From JBBQNY01 sp038221545 (GTDB lineage Bacteria; Pseudomonadota; Gammaproteobacteria; Xanthomonadales; Ahniellaceae), in NCBI GenBank assembly GCA_038221545.1, contig JBBRIE010000186.1, forward strand, positions 1 through 6,087: a stretch of DNA of 6,087 nucleotides, in the 5' to 3' direction. Of the stretch, positions 5,626 through 6,087 are shown piece by piece (positions within the stretch are counted from its first letter, which is position 1; every line of letters begins with the position of its first letter). A program made the position numbers and the translations under genes. The notes below the pieces were generated by a model, which was not told the origin of the DNA, did not search any database, and worked only from the letters and a program-made list of their open reading frames with translations.

Positions 5626-6087
5626 ATGAATGCACAACCCGCCCTGAGCCTCCTCGAACAGACGCAAGCCTTGTCGGCGGATGTCGTGCGGCCGATTCCA
5701 GGTTCGCGCAAGATCCATGTCGAAGGCTCGCGGCCCGACATCCGCGTGGCGATGCGCGAAGTCGTGCAGGACGCGACGCCGACCTTGTTCGGTGGCGAGG
5801 ACAATCCGCCGCTCACGGTGTACGACACCTCCGGTCCCTACACCGACCCGAACATCGCCATCGACCTCGCCGCCGGTCTCGCGCCGCTGCGGGCGACGTG
5901 GATCGCAGAACGCGGCGACAGCGAGGCGCTGCCGGCGCTGACCTCGACGTTCGGGCGCACGCGTGCCCATGATGCGAAGCTCGACGCGGTGCGCTTCCCG
6001 TCGGGACTGAAGCCGCGCATAGCACGCGCGGGCATGAACCTCTCGCAGATGCACTACGCGCGGCGCGGCATCGTCACGCCGGAGATG
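5626..6087 (+). CDS. thiC: Phosphomethylpyrimidine synthase ThiC, N-terminal part (runs off the right edge)
   Basis: ThiC is the radical-SAM enzyme that converts 5-aminoimidazole ribonucleotide to hydroxymethylpyrimidine phosphate in thiamine synthesis. The first 154 codons are present without a stop, about a quarter of the usual 620-630 residues; the C-terminal iron-sulfur cysteine motif is therefore outside the window. Family segments seen: GSRKIHVEGSRPDIRVAMRE (residues 26-45), VYDTSGPYTDP (65-75), a region around ERGDSE (95-100), and MHYARRGIVTPEM (142-154), the start of a strongly conserved block. The start is ATG 5626, preceded by a modest GGACGA seven bases away; another ATG at 5630 is out of frame. 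The TPP riboswitch directly upstream fits feedback control by the pathway product. No break is seen in the part present. Confidence 0.96.
   Translation, partial: MNAQPALSLLEQTQALSADVVRPIPGSRKIHVEGSRPDIRVAMREVVQDATPTLFGGEDNPPLTVYDTSGPYTDPNIAIDLAAGLAPLRATWIAERGDSEALPALTSTFGRTRAHDAKLDAVRFPSGLKPRIARAGMNLSQMHYARRGIVTPEM

Noticed and set aside
5263..6054. Upstream extension of the amidohydrolase frame
   Set aside because: It is antisense to the TPP riboswitch and thiC. The signal peptide and AGGAG at 5262 mark the real start.
1..6087. CRISPR array, tRNA, rRNA, insertion sequence or phage genes
   Set aside because: No regularly spaced repeats, tRNA cloverleaf, rRNA blocks, transposase motifs or phage-type proteins were found.

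Overview
The window is GC-rich chromosomal DNA. I read it as coming from a gammaproteobacterium of the Xanthomonadaceae (Lysobacter, Luteimonas or Xanthomonas type). That placement is inference: it rests on the fused aspartokinase/homoserine dehydrogenase followed by thrB, on the protein sequences, and on an intergenic repeat of a style common in that family. No 16S or other decisive marker is present.

Layout. The left two thirds, all on the minus strand, is the threonine operon read right to left: a promoter candidate near 3905-3934, a short threonine-rich leader peptide (3822-3896), an attenuator-like RNA region (3785-3882), thrA (1100-3739) and thrB (162-1103). thrC is not visible and would be expected beyond the left edge. 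The end of thrB is followed by a structured, repeat-like non-coding block (about 18-133). Upstream of the operon, on the same strand, is a secreted metal-dependent amidohydrolase of the Xaa-Pro dipeptidase type (3958-5262). A 363-base divergent intergenic region then leads to a plus-strand thiamine unit: a TPP riboswitch (5436-5516), an expression platform with two TCCC-loop hairpins, and the first 154 codons of thiC, which runs off the right edge.

How the parts work together. ThrA performs the first and third steps of aspartate-to-threonine synthesis and ThrB the fourth. Their genes overlap by four bases, which suggests translational coupling. The leader peptide has seven threonines in an eight-residue stretch. 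It is flanked by four RNA segments with the alternating complementarity (1:2, 2:3, 3:4) expected of ribosome-mediated attenuation, so charged tRNA-Thr probably sets operon expression. On the other side, thiamine pyrophosphate would repress thiC through the riboswitch.

The most rewarding points are the unannotated thr leader and attenuator (with no U-tract after the last hairpin), a small hairpin holding the thrA ribosome binding site, a proline/arginine-rich in-frame insert of about 27 residues in the ThrA kinase domain, a possible anti-aptamer pairing downstream of the TPP aptamer, and the repeat inside the thr operon. I see no wholly new system, mobile element, tRNA, rRNA or CRISPR array.
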